Part shown: positions 8,891 through 18,340 of the stretch, one piece after another | Numbering within the stretch: the first letter of the stretch is position 1 | How the letters are laid out: the number at the start of each line of letters is the position of its first letter | Assembly (NCBI GenBank): GCA_965232485.1 | Contig: OZ246975.1 | Location: forward strand, 186,001 to 250,000 | Direction of reading: 5' to 3' | Source: VXPQ01 sp965232485 | Lineage (GTDB): Bacteria; Bacteroidota; Rhodothermia; Rhodothermales; VXPQ01 | DNA: 64,000 nt | Notes under the pieces: generated by a model | Database searches by the model: none | Seen by the model: only the letters and a program-made list of their open reading frames with translations | What the model was told of the DNA's origin: nothing | Position numbers and translations under genes: made by a program

Positions 8891-9889
8891 GGGTCCGCCG
8901 GGCCGGCGGGGTTCGTTCGGGTAGAGCGCGGAGACCCACTCGTCGTATCCGTTGAATATTTGCGTAGGGACGCGCTCCTGGGTCTCCAGCAATTCTTCCG
9001 AGGCCTGGCTCCAGCGCTTGTGTGGAATGTTCGGATTAACATTCGACAGAAAGCCGTATTCGTCCGGCTGAAGGTCGTTCCAGAACGTCCCCGGCTGCTT
9101 GTCCGTAAATTCGATTCGCACGATAGCCTTCGGTCCCTTGTACCCATATTTCCAGGGAAGGGCCAGGCGCAGCGGCGACCCGTTCTGTTTCGGAAGCGGT
9201 TCGCCGTACATGCCGGTCACGACGAAAGCCAGTTCGTGCATGGCCTCGTCCATGCGCAGGGCTTCGTAATAGGGCCAGGGGTACCAGTGTTGTCGTTTGA
9301 TCCCCACCATTTGCGACGGACGGTTGACCGATACGAAGCGCACATGGGTTGCGCTTGAGAGCGGTTTACATGCTTCAATGAGTTTGCTGAGGGGGAACCC
9401 GGTCCAGGGCACGGTCATGGCCCAGGCCTCGACGCATCGGAAGCGGTAGAGGCGTTCTTCAAGGTCCATGGAGCGGATCAGTTCCGCCACATCGAGCGTG
9501 CGTCGTTTTTCCACGAGTCCGCGCACCCGAATCGTCATGGGGAACGGTTCGTACGGACCGGTGAGCGGCCAGATTTCCTTGGACGTCCCATCGAATTCGT
9601 AGAAATTATTGTAGGAAGAGGCAAAGAGGCGTCCGGTTACCGGGCGTTCCGGGACGGAAAACGCCTCGTTGCGCGCGGCCGGATATCCCTCGCGCGGCGC
9701 GTTTTCCGGGATGGCGTCCAGGGGGCCGCCATGCGGGGCGGCGCAGCCCCCGGTTGCGCCGAAAACGGTTAGCCCGATGGCGCCCAACCCCAGCGCCTCA
9801 ATGAATTGCCGTCGGTTCCGGTACGTATATTCAGAGGTTACCTCGCTTTCCCGGGCTTGCCAGCGCGGATGCAGGACGATATGGGCCAT
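8879..9889 (-). CDS. msrP: Protein-methionine-sulfoxide reductase catalytic subunit MsrP (YedY-like molybdoenzyme)
   Basis: The 336-residue protein begins with the MsrP leader (RESEVTSEYTYRNRRQFI) containing a twin-arginine signal, so it is folded with its molybdopterin cofactor before export to the periplasm. The molybdenum-ligating cysteine is Cys152 in RFRCVEAWAMTVPW, and the pterin-binding region follows to the C terminus. MsrP repairs oxidised methionine in envelope proteins. Its usual haem partner MsrQ is not next to it. It lies 27 bp after thiC on the same strand, probably by shared transcription. Confidence 0.94.
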   Translation of the reverse strand: MAHIVLHPRWQARESEVTSEYTYRNRRQFIEALGLGAIGLTVFGATGGCAAPHGGPLDAIPENAPREGYPAARNEAFSVPERPVTGRLFASSYNNFYEFDGTSKEIWPLTGPYEPFPMTIRVRGLVEKRRTLDVAELIRSMDLEERLYRFRCVEAWAMTVPWTGFPLSKLIEACKPLSSATHVRFVSVNRPSQMVGIKRQHWYPWPYYEALRMDEAMHELAFVVTGMYGEPLPKQNGSPLRLALPWKYGYKGPKAIVRIEFTDKQPGTFWNDLQPDEYGFLSNVNPNIPHKRWSQASEELLETQERVPTQIFNGYDEWVSALYPNEPRRPGGPLAR

Positions 9890-9916
9890 GGTTTTTTCGG
9901 GTTTGGAGAGTGTCTC

Positions 9917-11788
9917 CTAAACGTATATCTCTTTTCCTTTTTCTGCAAATTCTTTTGCTTTCGATTCGAGGCCTTGTTGCACGGCGTCCGTTTCGGCCAT
10001 CCCGTGTTCCCGGGCGTAGTCGCGTATATCCTGCGTGATTTTCATGGAGCAGAACTTCGGTCCGCACATGGAGCAGAAATGAGCCACTTTCGCTCCCTCC
10101 GCCGGAAGGGTTTCGTCATGAAAATCGCGGGCGGTATCCGGATCCAGCGAAAGGTTGAACTGATCGCGCCAGCGAAATTCGAAACGGGCCTTGCTTAGCG
10201 CATTGTCCCGCAGTTGGGCGGTGGGGTGGCCCTTGGCCAGGTCCGCTGCATGGGCGGCGATCTTGTAGGTTATGACTCCGTCCTTAACGTCTTTCTTGTT
10301 GGGCAGGCCCAGATGTTCTTTGGGCGTAACGTAACAGAGCATGGCCGTGCCGAACCATCCAATCATCGCTGCGCCTATGGCCGAGGTGATGTGGTCGTAC
10401 CCGGGCGCTATATCGGTCGTAAGCGGACCGAGGGTGTAAAACGGCGCTTCCCCGCATGTTTCCAGTTGCCGGGTTACGTTCTCCCGGATCATCTGCATGG
10501 GAATATGCCCCGGCCCCTCAATCATAACCTGCACGTCATGCTTCCAGGCGATATGCGTAAGTTCCCCAAGCGTATCCAGCTCGGCGAACTGCGCCTCGTC
10601 GTTCGCATCGGCTATGGAGCCGGGCCGCAGGCCGTCGCCAAGGGAAAAGGCGATATCGTACGCCTTCATGATTTCGCATATTTCTTCGAACTCCTCGTAG
10701 AGAAAACTTTCCCTGTGGTGCGCCAGGCACCACTTGGCCATAATGGAGCCGCCGCGCGAAACGATGCCTGTGACCCGGTCGGCGGTGAGCGGTATGTAGC
10801 GCAGAAGCACTCCCGCATGGATGGTGAAATAATCCACCCCCTGCTCGGCCTGTTCGATCAGCGTATCCCGGTATATTTCCCAAGTCAGTTCTTCCGGCTT
10901 GCCATCCACTTTTTCCAGCGCCTGGTAGATGGGCACCGTACCGATCGGCGCCGGCGCATTTCGCAGGATCCATTCCCGGGTTTCATGGATATTGTCGCCC
11001 GTAGAAAGGTCCATGATCGTATCGGCCCCCCAGCGGCATGCCCAGACAGCCTTTTCTACTTCTTCCTCAATGTTCGAGGTAACGGCGGAATTACCGATAT
11101 TCGCATTGATTTTTACGAGAAAGTTTCGCCCGATGATCATGGGCTCGCTTTCCGGATGATTGATATTATTCGGAATAATGGCGCGTCCCGCGGCGATTTC
11201 TTGCCGCACGAACTCGGGGGTAATGGAATTGGGCTGGATTCGGGCGTCGAAGTCCACGCCTTTATGATGCTGCGCGAGCGCTCCGTAATAATTTTCGCCC
11301 AATTCGTCGAGGCGCTGATTTTCCCGGATGGCCACGTATTCCATTTCGGGCGTTACGACGCCCTTTCTGGCGTAGTGCATTTGCGTGACGTTGCATCCCG
11401 GAGCGGCGCGCAAGGGTTTCCGTATGTTCCCGAACGTAATTCCATTCGACCGCTCAAGCCGTTTCCGGGCGAATTCCGAGGTGAAATCGGGGAGTTCCCA
11501 AACATCTCCCCGGTCCCTGATCCAGGGTTCCCTGAGCCTCGGAAGGCCTTGTTGCACATCGATATCCGTGTCGGGATCGGTATACGGGCCGCTGGTATCG
11601 TACACGGTTATGTTCGCATTCCCGGCTTCGGAGCTGCCGGAGGCCGTATTTCCGGTTTCGATCTCCCGCATCGCCACCTTTATGTCATGTATTTTCCCGT
11701 CTACGAATATTTTTCTGGAATTCGGAAAAGGGTCTCTTGTGATGACAGATTGCGCAGGTATTTTTTCTTGTTTCCGGGGATATCCCAT
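9917..11788 (-). CDS. thiC: Phosphomethylpyrimidine synthase
   Basis: The full-length 623-residue ThiC converts aminoimidazole ribotide to hydroxymethylpyrimidine phosphate for thiamine synthesis by radical SAM chemistry. The C terminus carries the CSMCGPKFCSM cluster motif (CX2CX4C) that holds the 4Fe-4S centre. Core motifs are present, including TIHAGVLLRYIPLTADRVTG and MIEGPGHIPMQMI. The ATG at 11788 matches the family start (ITRDPFPNSRKIFV near residue 17). No other thi gene is nearby. A degenerate TPP-riboswitch-like 3' segment upstream was considered and not accepted. Confidence 0.98.
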   Translation of the reverse strand: MGYPRKQEKIPAQSVITRDPFPNSRKIFVDGKIHDIKVAMREIETGNTASGSSEAGNANITVYDTSGPYTDPDTDIDVQQGLPRLREPWIRDRGDVWELPDFTSEFARKRLERSNGITFGNIRKPLRAAPGCNVTQMHYARKGVVTPEMEYVAIRENQRLDELGENYYGALAQHHKGVDFDARIQPNSITPEFVRQEIAAGRAIIPNNINHPESEPMIIGRNFLVKINANIGNSAVTSNIEEEVEKAVWACRWGADTIMDLSTGDNIHETREWILRNAPAPIGTVPIYQALEKVDGKPEELTWEIYRDTLIEQAEQGVDYFTIHAGVLLRYIPLTADRVTGIVSRGGSIMAKWCLAHHRESFLYEEFEEICEIMKAYDIAFSLGDGLRPGSIADANDEAQFAELDTLGELTHIAWKHDVQVMIEGPGHIPMQMIRENVTRQLETCGEAPFYTLGPLTTDIAPGYDHITSAIGAAMIGWFGTAMLCYVTPKEHLGLPNKKDVKDGVITYKIAAHAADLAKGHPTAQLRDNALSKARFEFRWRDQFNLSLDPDTARDFHDETLPAEGAKVAHFCSMCGPKFCSMKITQDIRDYAREHGMAETDAVQQGLESKAKEFAEKGKEIYV

Positions 11789-11992
11789 GGGCGACCGACC
11801 TCTTGCAAGAATGTGTTGGACGTTACGTTACGCCAGCTGTTCGGGAGCGCAGGCCCTGACCGACGTCATACCTTCCCTACCCTGCGAGGATGCTTCGGTT
11901 CCGTAAAATTGCGCTGCGATGCGGACAGGCCGCCCGCCCGGATCGCGCGAACGGGCGAAGCGAAGGCAGAGGGTCCCGCCGCGCTGCGCCGA

Positions 11993-12673
11993 TCAGGGCT
12001 TTTCGTAGGGGTACCGATGAGCCAGCGCATGCGGGTCTGCGCCGCCCATGTACCGGACCCACAACGCAGCATTGCATAGTTGCTGAAGCAGAAGACCGCG
12101 TTTTCGGAAGCGCCGCGCCGAGGAGGCTACGCTTTTTTTCAGGAAGACGAACCCGCCCCGCGCATGGATTTTGCGCACGAGTTCAACGTCTTCGAAAATG
12201 GGAACGTTCGGGTAGCCGCCTGCCTCTTCGAATACGGAACGCCGCAAAAAGCACCCCCGATCCCCGAAACACAGGGCAGGCAGATGGAATTGCGAGAACC
12301 AGGCGTAAAAACGAAGCAGAGGAGTCGCATGGTCGAAGGAGAGCCGGAACGCGCCGCCCGTGCAGCCGGGATCGGCGAGGGCGGACCGTATATGTTCGAG
12401 GCCGTCGGGCGGCAGGAGCGTGTCCGCGTGCAGAAAAAGCAAAATGTCTCCGCGGGCCCGCGCGGCGCCGGCGTTCATTTGCCGGGATCGTCCGCGCGGC
12501 GCCTGGATGACCTGTGCGTATCGGCGGGCGATCGCGGTCGTTTCGTCAAGAGACCCGCCGTCCACGACGATGATTTCGTGCGCGGGCGCTTGGCGCCGAA
12601 CGGACTGCAAGGTCTTTTCGATGCCTTCCGCCTCGTTCAATGCGGGAATTACGACCGAGATGAGCGGCTCCAC
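11993..12673 (-). CDS. TIGR04283-type glycosyltransferase (family 2 fold)
   Basis: The best start is the GTG at 12673, preceded by AGTAAG and 8 bp after the stop of the upstream hydrolase gene, giving 226 residues. The protein opens ISVVIPALNEAEGIEKTL, the nucleotide-sugar-binding strand of GT-A enzymes. It continues with IIVVDGGSLDETTAIA, APRGRSRQMNAGA and LFLHADTLLPPDG (DxD-like HAD), and ends RFRKRGLLLQQLCNAALWVRY as in the TIGR04283 family. The acceptor is unknown. A longer upstream extension would run inside the hydrolase gene and is not believable. Confidence 0.85.
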   Translation of the reverse strand: MEPLISVVIPALNEAEGIEKTLQSVRRQAPAHEIIVVDGGSLDETTAIARRYAQVIQAPRGRSRQMNAGAARARGDILLFLHADTLLPPDGLEHIRSALADPGCTGGAFRLSFDHATPLLRFYAWFSQFHLPALCFGDRGCFLRRSVFEEAGGYPNVPIFEDVELVRKIHARGGFVFLKKSVASSARRFRKRGLLLQQLCNAALWVRYMGGADPHALAHRYPYEKP

Positions 12674-12681
12674 CTTACTAT

Positions 12682-13566
12682 TTACCAGAAGGTCAACTTC
12701 ATGCAATAGACCGCGGCCCCGGACTTCAGAAATTCTCCCACATCGACTCCGATCGGCTCGAATCCTGCGTCCCGCAATCGCTGCATGGTCTGCACAGAAC
12801 CTTGCTGAAGCAGCACATGGCGTCCATCCGGGCAATGCGCATTGCAGGCCAGTTGCTCGCGCGCCTCGGCTTCGGGCGCCTCCACGATGCGTTCGAAGAG
12901 CCGGCGGATTATGGCTATGTCTTCGTCGCGCAGCGCCGCCGGGCAGATCATCGCGGTTCGTTCGTCCAGCGCGCAGAAGGAGGTGTCCAGGTGATAAAAG
13001 GCTTCGTCGTCGAGGCGTATCGGAATGACGGGCGCATCCAGCATGTCGGCAAGCGCGTCGTGGGCGGCCCGGTCGGTGCGTTGCCCGTATCCTCCCCAGA
13101 GCAGGCGCCTGCCGGGATGCCAGATGGCGTCTCCGCCTCCCTCGAAGAGGATGCCTTCGGGAAGATGGCGCACGTCGCATCCCTGCTCCCGAAAAAATCG
13201 CGCAAGGTGCGGCGTTTCGTCGTAGCGGGCTTCCGTGGCCATGCGGCTCATCGCCACGCCCGGCGCGTTATCCGGGGTCAGAAACGGCACGGCGGCATTG
13301 GCCGTGAACACCATATCGTACAGTCCTTCCACGCCCGGCGCGATGCGTACGTCCAGACCAAGCTGCCGGTACGTATCCCGCAACGTTTCCCATTGGCGTT
13401 GCGCTTTGGCCCGATCTACATTGCCCACATGGCGGGTCATATGCGGATTGATAACGCATTGCACATCGTAATGCGTGGGCGTCGCCAGCGCAACCCGCTT
13501 CGGCAGGGGCGTCTTCGGTAAATCCCCGACCGCGAAATCGATTTGCTCGACGGATTCTATAACCAT
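12682..13566 (-). CDS. Dimethylarginine dimethylaminohydrolase / amidinotransferase-like enzyme
   Basis: The 294-residue protein has the five-bladed guanidino-modifying fold. Visible are a substrate-binding Asp near DMVFTANAAVPFL, the FEGGGDAIWHPGRRLLWGG segment, the catalytic His in FYHLDTSFCALDE, and the nucleophile Cys near the C terminus (SGAAVYCMKL). Relatives hydrolyse methylated arginine to citrulline or move amidino groups; which reaction applies cannot be decided here. It is followed after 8 bp by the glycosyltransferase gene. Confidence 0.87.
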   Translation of the reverse strand: MVIESVEQIDFAVGDLPKTPLPKRVALATPTHYDVQCVINPHMTRHVGNVDRAKAQRQWETLRDTYRQLGLDVRIAPGVEGLYDMVFTANAAVPFLTPDNAPGVAMSRMATEARYDETPHLARFFREQGCDVRHLPEGILFEGGGDAIWHPGRRLLWGGYGQRTDRAAHDALADMLDAPVIPIRLDDEAFYHLDTSFCALDERTAMICPAALRDEDIAIIRRLFERIVEAPEAEAREQLACNAHCPDGRHVLLQQGSVQTMQRLRDAGFEPIGVDVGEFLKSGAAVYCMKLTFW

Positions 13567-13676
13567 GGTCCTATGGGTGCAGGTTCAGCGAAAACGGGGG
13601 CGTTGCGCGGCGGCAGGCAGGTCGCTATGCGCATCCGGCGCAGTCTGTCGCATCGCGGGCGACAGGGCGCAACGCA

Positions 13677-14867
13677 TTATGCGTCCTGCAGCGCCGCGAC
13701 GCCGGGCAGCGTTTTGCCTTCCAGAAATTCCAGCATGGCGCCGCCGCCTGTCGATACGTGGCTTATCTGCCCGGCGTATCCCGCCTGCGAAACGGCCGCG
13801 ACCGAATCGCCGCCGCCAACGACGGTAAGCGCGCCGCGCCGGGTGGCTTCGGCCAGCGCTTCGGCGATCGCAAGCGTTCCCCGGGCGAAATTCGGCATTT
13901 CGAATACGCCCATCGGGCCGTTCCATACGATGGTGCGCGCTTCCCGGATCGTCCGGGCATACGCCTCAACGGTTTCCGGCCCGATATCGAGTCCCATCTC
14001 TCCCTCGGGAATGGCCCCGGAAACGGTATGGCGGGGCGCCTCGTTGTCAAATGCGGGGGCGGTCACATGGTCTATGGGCAGCTGGATTTTGCCGCCCGCC
14101 TTATGGTATAGCGCTCGCGCGTCGTCCAGGCGATCTTCCTCGACCCTTGAAGCGCCCGTCCCGCGTCCCAGCGCTTTCAGAAAGGTGTAGCTCATGGCGC
14201 CGCCGACAAGGAGTGCATCGACCCGGTCCAGCAAATTTTCAATGACCCCGATTTTGTCGGACACTTTGGCCCCGCCGAGGACCGCCGCATACGGTTTTTT
14301 CGGGGCGTCGAGCAACCGGGACAGGTACTCGATTTCCCGGGCAAGCAGGAAGCCCATGCCCGTTTCCCGGACCTGCCGCGCTACGCCTTCCGTCGAAGCA
14401 TGGGCGCGATGGCATGTTCCGAAGGCGTCGTTTACGTACAGGTCTGCAAGGGAAGCCAGTTCTGCGGACAGGGCCGGGTCGTTCTTCGTTTCTCCCGGAT
14501 GGAACCGGGTGTTTTCAAGCATGATCGCTTCGCCGTCGTTCAGCGCGTCGATCGCTTGCCGGTTCGCAGGGTCCGCGGGTCCCGAGGCATGCTCCACGAA
14601 GTGCACGGGCGCCTCCAGCAGTTCCCGCAAGCGGTCCGCCGCGGGGCGCAACGTAAAGGCGGGGTTCGCGACGCCCTTCGGACGGCCCAGATGGCTCATC
14701 AGAATGGCTTTGCCGCCTCCCGCAAGGATGGCGCGTATGGTAGGCAGCGCGGCCCGAATGCGGGTATCGTCTCCGATTACTCCGTCCGCAATCGGTACGT
14801 TGAAGTCGACGCGGACCAGCACGCGCCGTCCGCGCGTCGCCATGTGGTCGAGGGTTCGTTTTTGCAT
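13677..14867 (-). CDS. pgk: Phosphoglycerate kinase
   Basis: The full-length 396-residue enzyme of lower glycolysis transfers phosphate from 1,3-bisphosphoglycerate to ADP. The N-terminal substrate signature RVLVRVDFNVPI is present, as are MSHLGRPKG, ENTRFHPGE, the KVSDKIGVIENLL region and the C-terminal nucleotide-binding GGGDSVAAV. It starts 15 bp after gapA on the same strand, the common gapA-pgk operon. The second ATG of the sequence, at residue 9, is a less likely start. Confidence 0.97.
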   Translation of the reverse strand: MQKRTLDHMATRGRRVLVRVDFNVPIADGVIGDDTRIRAALPTIRAILAGGGKAILMSHLGRPKGVANPAFTLRPAADRLRELLEAPVHFVEHASGPADPANRQAIDALNDGEAIMLENTRFHPGETKNDPALSAELASLADLYVNDAFGTCHRAHASTEGVARQVRETGMGFLLAREIEYLSRLLDAPKKPYAAVLGGAKVSDKIGVIENLLDRVDALLVGGAMSYTFLKALGRGTGASRVEEDRLDDARALYHKAGGKIQLPIDHVTAPAFDNEAPRHTVSGAIPEGEMGLDIGPETVEAYARTIREARTIVWNGPMGVFEMPNFARGTLAIAEALAEATRRGALTVVGGGDSVAAVSQAGYAGQISHVSTGGGAMLEFLEGKTLPGVAALQDA

Positions 14868-14882
14868 GCGCAGGCGCTCCGG

Positions 14883-15884
14883 TCAACCGGCGATTTTTTG
14901 CACGAGATCCGCCACCCGGCACGAATATCCCCACTCGTTGTCGTACCAGCCAACGATTTTCACCGTGGTTTCGCCCGCCATGGTGCACGGCGCATCGAAG
15001 ATGCAGGAATGCGGATTGTGGAGAATGTCGTTCGAGACGAGCGGCTCTTCGCTGTATTCGAGGATGTCCTTCAGGTCGTTCGCCGCGGCTTCGCGGAACG
15101 CCGCATTGACTTCTTCGACGGAGGCGGCCTGTTTCAGTTCGGCCGTAAGGTCCGTAACGGAGCCGGCCGGCGTCGGTACGCGGAGCGCCATGCCGTCGAG
15201 TTTGCCTTGCAAATGCGGCAACACGAGGCCTACCGCCTTGGCGGCGCCGGTGGTCGTCGGGACGATAGAGAGGGCGGCGGCCCGCGCGCGGCGCAGGTCT
15301 GAATGCGGCCCGTCCACAAGCGCCTGGTCCGACGTGTAGGCATGCACCGTGGTGATGAAGCCGCGCTTTACGCCGAAGTGGTCGTCGAGCACCTTGACCA
15401 TCGGGGCCAGGCAGTTCGTGGTGCAACTGGCGTTGGAAAGCAATTTTTCGTCGCCGGTCAAGGTTCCGTCGTTGACGCCGATCACGACCGTGGCGTCTAC
15501 CGCGCCCTTGGCGGGCGCTGAGACGACGACTTTCGACGCGCCCGCCTCGATGTGTTTGCCGGCCTGTTCCGCCGACCGAAAAATCCCGGTGGCCTCCACC
15601 ACGATATCTGCGCCAAGGTCGCCCCAGGGAAGCTGGGCGGGATCCCGTTCCGAGAAAACCGGATACGCGTTTCCGTTCGCCACGAGGGCGTTCCCGTCGG
15701 CATGCACGTCGCCCGGGAAGCGGCCGTGCACCGAGTCGTATTTGAGCAGGTGCGCAAGCGTGGCGGCGCTGGTCAGATCATTGATCCCAACGATATGAAT
15801 ATTTTCGAGACGACGTTCGAGGATGGCGCGAAAGACGAGTCTGCCGATGCGTCCGAATCCGTTGATGCCAATCTGGGTAGCCAT
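14883..15884 (-). CDS. gapA: Glyceraldehyde-3-phosphate dehydrogenase, type I
   Basis: The 333-residue protein has the Rossmann start IGINGFGRIGRLVFRA, an acidic residue after beta-2 (GINDLT) typical of NAD-preferring enzymes, and the active site SNASCTTNC with catalytic Cys154. The C-terminal end is WYDNEWGYSCRVADLV. It oxidises glyceraldehyde-3-phosphate in glycolysis and heads the gapA-pgk operon. Its promoter must lie in the divergent region up to 16241. Confidence 0.98.
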   Translation of the reverse strand: MATQIGINGFGRIGRLVFRAILERRLENIHIVGINDLTSAATLAHLLKYDSVHGRFPGDVHADGNALVANGNAYPVFSERDPAQLPWGDLGADIVVEATGIFRSAEQAGKHIEAGASKVVVSAPAKGAVDATVVIGVNDGTLTGDEKLLSNASCTTNCLAPMVKVLDDHFGVKRGFITTVHAYTSDQALVDGPHSDLRRARAAALSIVPTTTGAAKAVGLVLPHLQGKLDGMALRVPTPAGSVTDLTAELKQAASVEEVNAAFREAAANDLKDILEYSEEPLVSNDILHNPHSCIFDAPCTMAGETTVKIVGWYDNEWGYSCRVADLVQKIAG

Positions 15885-16241
15885 GAGGTTTTGTATAGCG
15901 ATTTTCTGAAAAAGGGAGTCTGCAAGGGTATGCAGAGCCGATGTGCGCCGGTATGCCAGTAAACGGATCCCAACGGGCTTCGATCCATGCCATTCCCCCG
16001 GATTTGGTGAAAATCTTGTCTAAAAACGCCGTATTGCCGGGCTTGCGGCGTTTTGCGGGGCCAAACGATGGACCCTCTGCCCGTCCATGCGCATAAAAGC
16101 GGCGTTTCGTATCATTACGGAAGCCCTCGGGCGCGACAAGCAACATATCAGGCCCTTTCCTTTTCAGAAAACGATCAGATATCCATGCGGCGCATCTTCG
16201 CATGGGCGCCCGGATTTTTCGCTACGCATCCCTGAAAATCT
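15885..16241. other. Divergent intergenic region between gapA and the TPR gene
   Basis: This stretch of about 357 bases must carry promoters in both directions. Its clearest structure is an inverted repeat at 16023-16054, listed separately. I see no gene in it. Confidence 0.4.
16023..16054. other. Perfect 9-bp inverted repeat (terminator-like or operator-like)
   Basis: AAAACGCCG and CGGCGTTTT form a perfect 9-bp stem around a 14-base loop. The A-rich and T-rich flanks would make it terminator-like on both strands, yet it sits between divergent genes. An attenuator, an operator or a short RNA end are all possible. Confidence 0.45.
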
Positions 16242-16946
16242 ATGCCGACTCCGAAGCCCCCCCGAAATATTTCCAGAAAACATGCGTTGCGCGAGGACAA
16301 GGTCGTCACGTTCTATGCGCGCGCGTGGCGGTTCGCGGACGCCCACCGCAAGCCGGTTTACGGCGCCGTTGGCGCGCTGGTCGCGCTGACCGCGGCGATC
16401 GTCGGGTATGCATTCTGGCAGGGACAGCGCGCCGCCGAAGCCGACAACCTTCTCGCCGGCGTGTTGCCCCTGTACGAGCAAGCATCGTACCAGGAGGCGC
16501 TGGACGGATCGCTTGAGCGCCTCGGCCTGGTGGAAATCGCCGATGCGTACGGCGGCGTCCCTGCGGGGAACCTTGCGCGGTTCTACGCCGCGGACGCGCT
16601 TTTCAAACTGGGCGAATACGACCGGGCGCTTTCGTATTTCCAGGATTTCGACAAGGGATCGAACTTCATTGGCGCGGGCGCCCTTGCAGGCGAGGCGGCA
16701 GCCTGGGAACAGCGCGAGGAATATGCCCGCGCCGCGGATTTGTACCGCCGCGCCGCGCGCCACTTCGAGAGCGAATTGACCACGCCGGAATACCTTCTGT
16801 ACGCCGGGCAATTGTACGAACAGGCGGGACAGTATGAGGACGCGGTCGAACAATACGAAGCCGTCGAGACGGAATATCCGGAATCCAGCCAGGCCGCGAA
16901 TATCCGCATATATATTGCGCGCGCAACGGCGAAGCAGTCATCCTGA
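16242..16946 (+). CDS. Membrane-anchored TPR protein (YfgM-like layout)
   Basis: The 234-residue protein has a basic N terminus, one transmembrane helix at about 38-60 (YGAVGALVALTAAIVGYAFW), and then TPR helices outside the membrane (ADALFKLGEYDRALSYFQDF, EEYARAADLYRRAARHF). This matches the layout of YfgM-type or Tol/Bam accessory TPR proteins, which hold envelope proteins together, but the specific partner is unknown. The response regulator starts 8 bp downstream, so they are probably one operon. Confidence 0.8.
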   Translation: MPTPKPPRNISRKHALREDKVVTFYARAWRFADAHRKPVYGAVGALVALTAAIVGYAFWQGQRAAEADNLLAGVLPLYEQASYQEALDGSLERLGLVEIADAYGGVPAGNLARFYAADALFKLGEYDRALSYFQDFDKGSNFIGAGALAGEAAAWEQREEYARAADLYRRAARHFESELTTPEYLLYAGQLYEQAGQYEDAVEQYEAVETEYPESSQAANIRIYIARATAKQSS

Positions 16947-16954
16947 GCGATCGC

Positions 16955-18340
16955 ATGCCTCCCGTCATTCTTGTTGTAGACGACGAACCGAGTATTCGCC
17001 GCACCCTGCGCGAAATATTCGAGTACGAGGGGTTCAAGGTAGAGGAAGCGGTAGACGGGGAGGACGCCCTTGCCCGGCTTCGCGCCGAGCGGTACGATGT
17101 GGTTATGCTTGACGTGAACATGCCTAAGCGCAACGGCCTGGAGGTGCTCGCGGCGGCGCGCGCCGAAATGCCTGAAACGCCGGTGGTGATGCTTTCCGGG
17201 CATGGCGCTATCGAAACGGCGGTGCGGGCCACTAAACTGGGGGCGTACGATTTCATCGAAAAGCCTCCCGACCTGAATCGCTTGCTCGTTTCCGTCCGGA
17301 ACGCGATGGACCGCGGGGTTCTGGCCACGGCGAATCGGCGGATGAAGGAGGCCATAGACGCCTACGAGGGCGAGATTACCCCTATTCTCGGCGAGAGCCC
17401 CGCTATGGGCGCCGTACGCGACGCCATCGAACGGGTGGCGCCTTCCGAGGCCCGCGTACTCATTACGGGCGAAGCCGGTACGGGCAAGGAACTCGTGGCC
17501 AAATGGGTTCGCCACCTGTCGCCCAGAAAGGACGGTCCCATGGTGGACGTGAACTGCGCGGCGATTCCCGACGAACTGATCGAAAGCGAGCTGTTCGGCC
17601 ACGAAAAAGGGGCATTTACCGGCGCGGCGAAGCAGCGGATCGGCAAGTTCGAGCAAGCCGACGGGGGGACGTTGTTCCTCGACGAAATAGGAGACATGAG
17701 TTTGTCCGCCCAGGCCAAGGTGCTTCGGGCGCTTCAGGAAAGCACGATCCAGCGGGTAGGCGGGGACCGCGCGATTCCGGTGGACGTACGCATTGTGTGC
17801 GCGACGAACAAGGATCTTGCGGCGTGCATCGAGGAGGAAACCTTCCGGGAGGACCTGTACTACCGCCTCAACGTGATTCCCATACGTCTTCCGCCTCTTC
17901 GGGAACGTCCCGAAGACATTCCCGCCATCGCCGCCCGTTTCTGCAAGGATATGGCCCGTCGCAACGGCCGGCCGGACAAACAGTTCACGTCGGCGGCCCT
18001 GAAGCATCTCGCGCGGCAGGAATGGCGAGGCAATGTGCGCGAACTGCAAAACGTGGTCGAGCGCCTCATCGTGCTTACGACCGACGACGAAATTCGGGTA
18101 GAGGACATTGATCGATATGTGTTTCCGCGGGCCCTGTCCCGGGATCCGCTCGCGGCGTTGATCGCCGGAACGAAAGACTGGGGCGATTTCCGCGATGCGG
18201 CGGAACGCATGTTTCTTGAACGGAAGCTGGTCTATTTCGACTGGAACGTCAGCCGCACTGCGGAAGCTGTCGGGATGCAACGGTCGCATTTGTACAACAA
18301 GATGAAGAAGTACGGTATCGAACGCGAGGAGGGAGCATAG
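16955..18340 (+). CDS. Sigma-54-dependent response regulator (NtrC family)
   Basis: The 461-residue protein has three domains. The receiver domain (1-120) has the phospho-acceptor Asp53 in VVMLDVNMP. The AAA+ domain (about 145-380) has Walker A GEAGTGKE, the sigma-54 contact loop ESELFGHEKGAFTGA, Walker B GTLFLDEIGDM, and the arginine finger region. A Fis-type helix-turn-helix ends the protein (NVSRTAEAVGMQRSHLYNKM). It activates sigma-54 promoters when phosphorylated; no histidine kinase is in the window. Its stop overlaps the start of the next gene by one base (TAGTG). Confidence 0.96.
   Translation: MPPVILVVDDEPSIRRTLREIFEYEGFKVEEAVDGEDALARLRAERYDVVMLDVNMPKRNGLEVLAAARAEMPETPVVMLSGHGAIETAVRATKLGAYDFIEKPPDLNRLLVSVRNAMDRGVLATANRRMKEAIDAYEGEITPILGESPAMGAVRDAIERVAPSEARVLITGEAGTGKELVAKWVRHLSPRKDGPMVDVNCAAIPDELIESELFGHEKGAFTGAAKQRIGKFEQADGGTLFLDEIGDMSLSAQAKVLRALQESTIQRVGGDRAIPVDVRIVCATNKDLAACIEEETFREDLYYRLNVIPIRLPPLRERPEDIPAIAARFCKDMARRNGRPDKQFTSAALKHLARQEWRGNVRELQNVVERLIVLTTDDEIRVEDIDRYVFPRALSRDPLAALIAGTKDWGDFRDAAERMFLERKLVYFDWNVSRTAEAVGMQRSHLYNKMKKYGIEREEGA

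Noticed and set aside
11850..11960. Possible TPP riboswitch before thiC
   Set aside because: A GTAGGGAAGG stretch resembles the 3' end of the motif, but the CTGAGA box and the usual ACCTGAT segment are missing.
10214..12079. 621-codon plus-strand frame
   Set aside because: It is the antisense shadow of thiC, common in GC-rich DNA.
12674..13180. N-terminal extension of the glycosyltransferase
   Set aside because: It overlaps the DDAH-like gene in another frame, and the GT fold starts at ISVVIPALNE.
16583..18289. 568-codon minus-strand frame
   Set aside because: It is the antisense of the response regulator and TPR genes.
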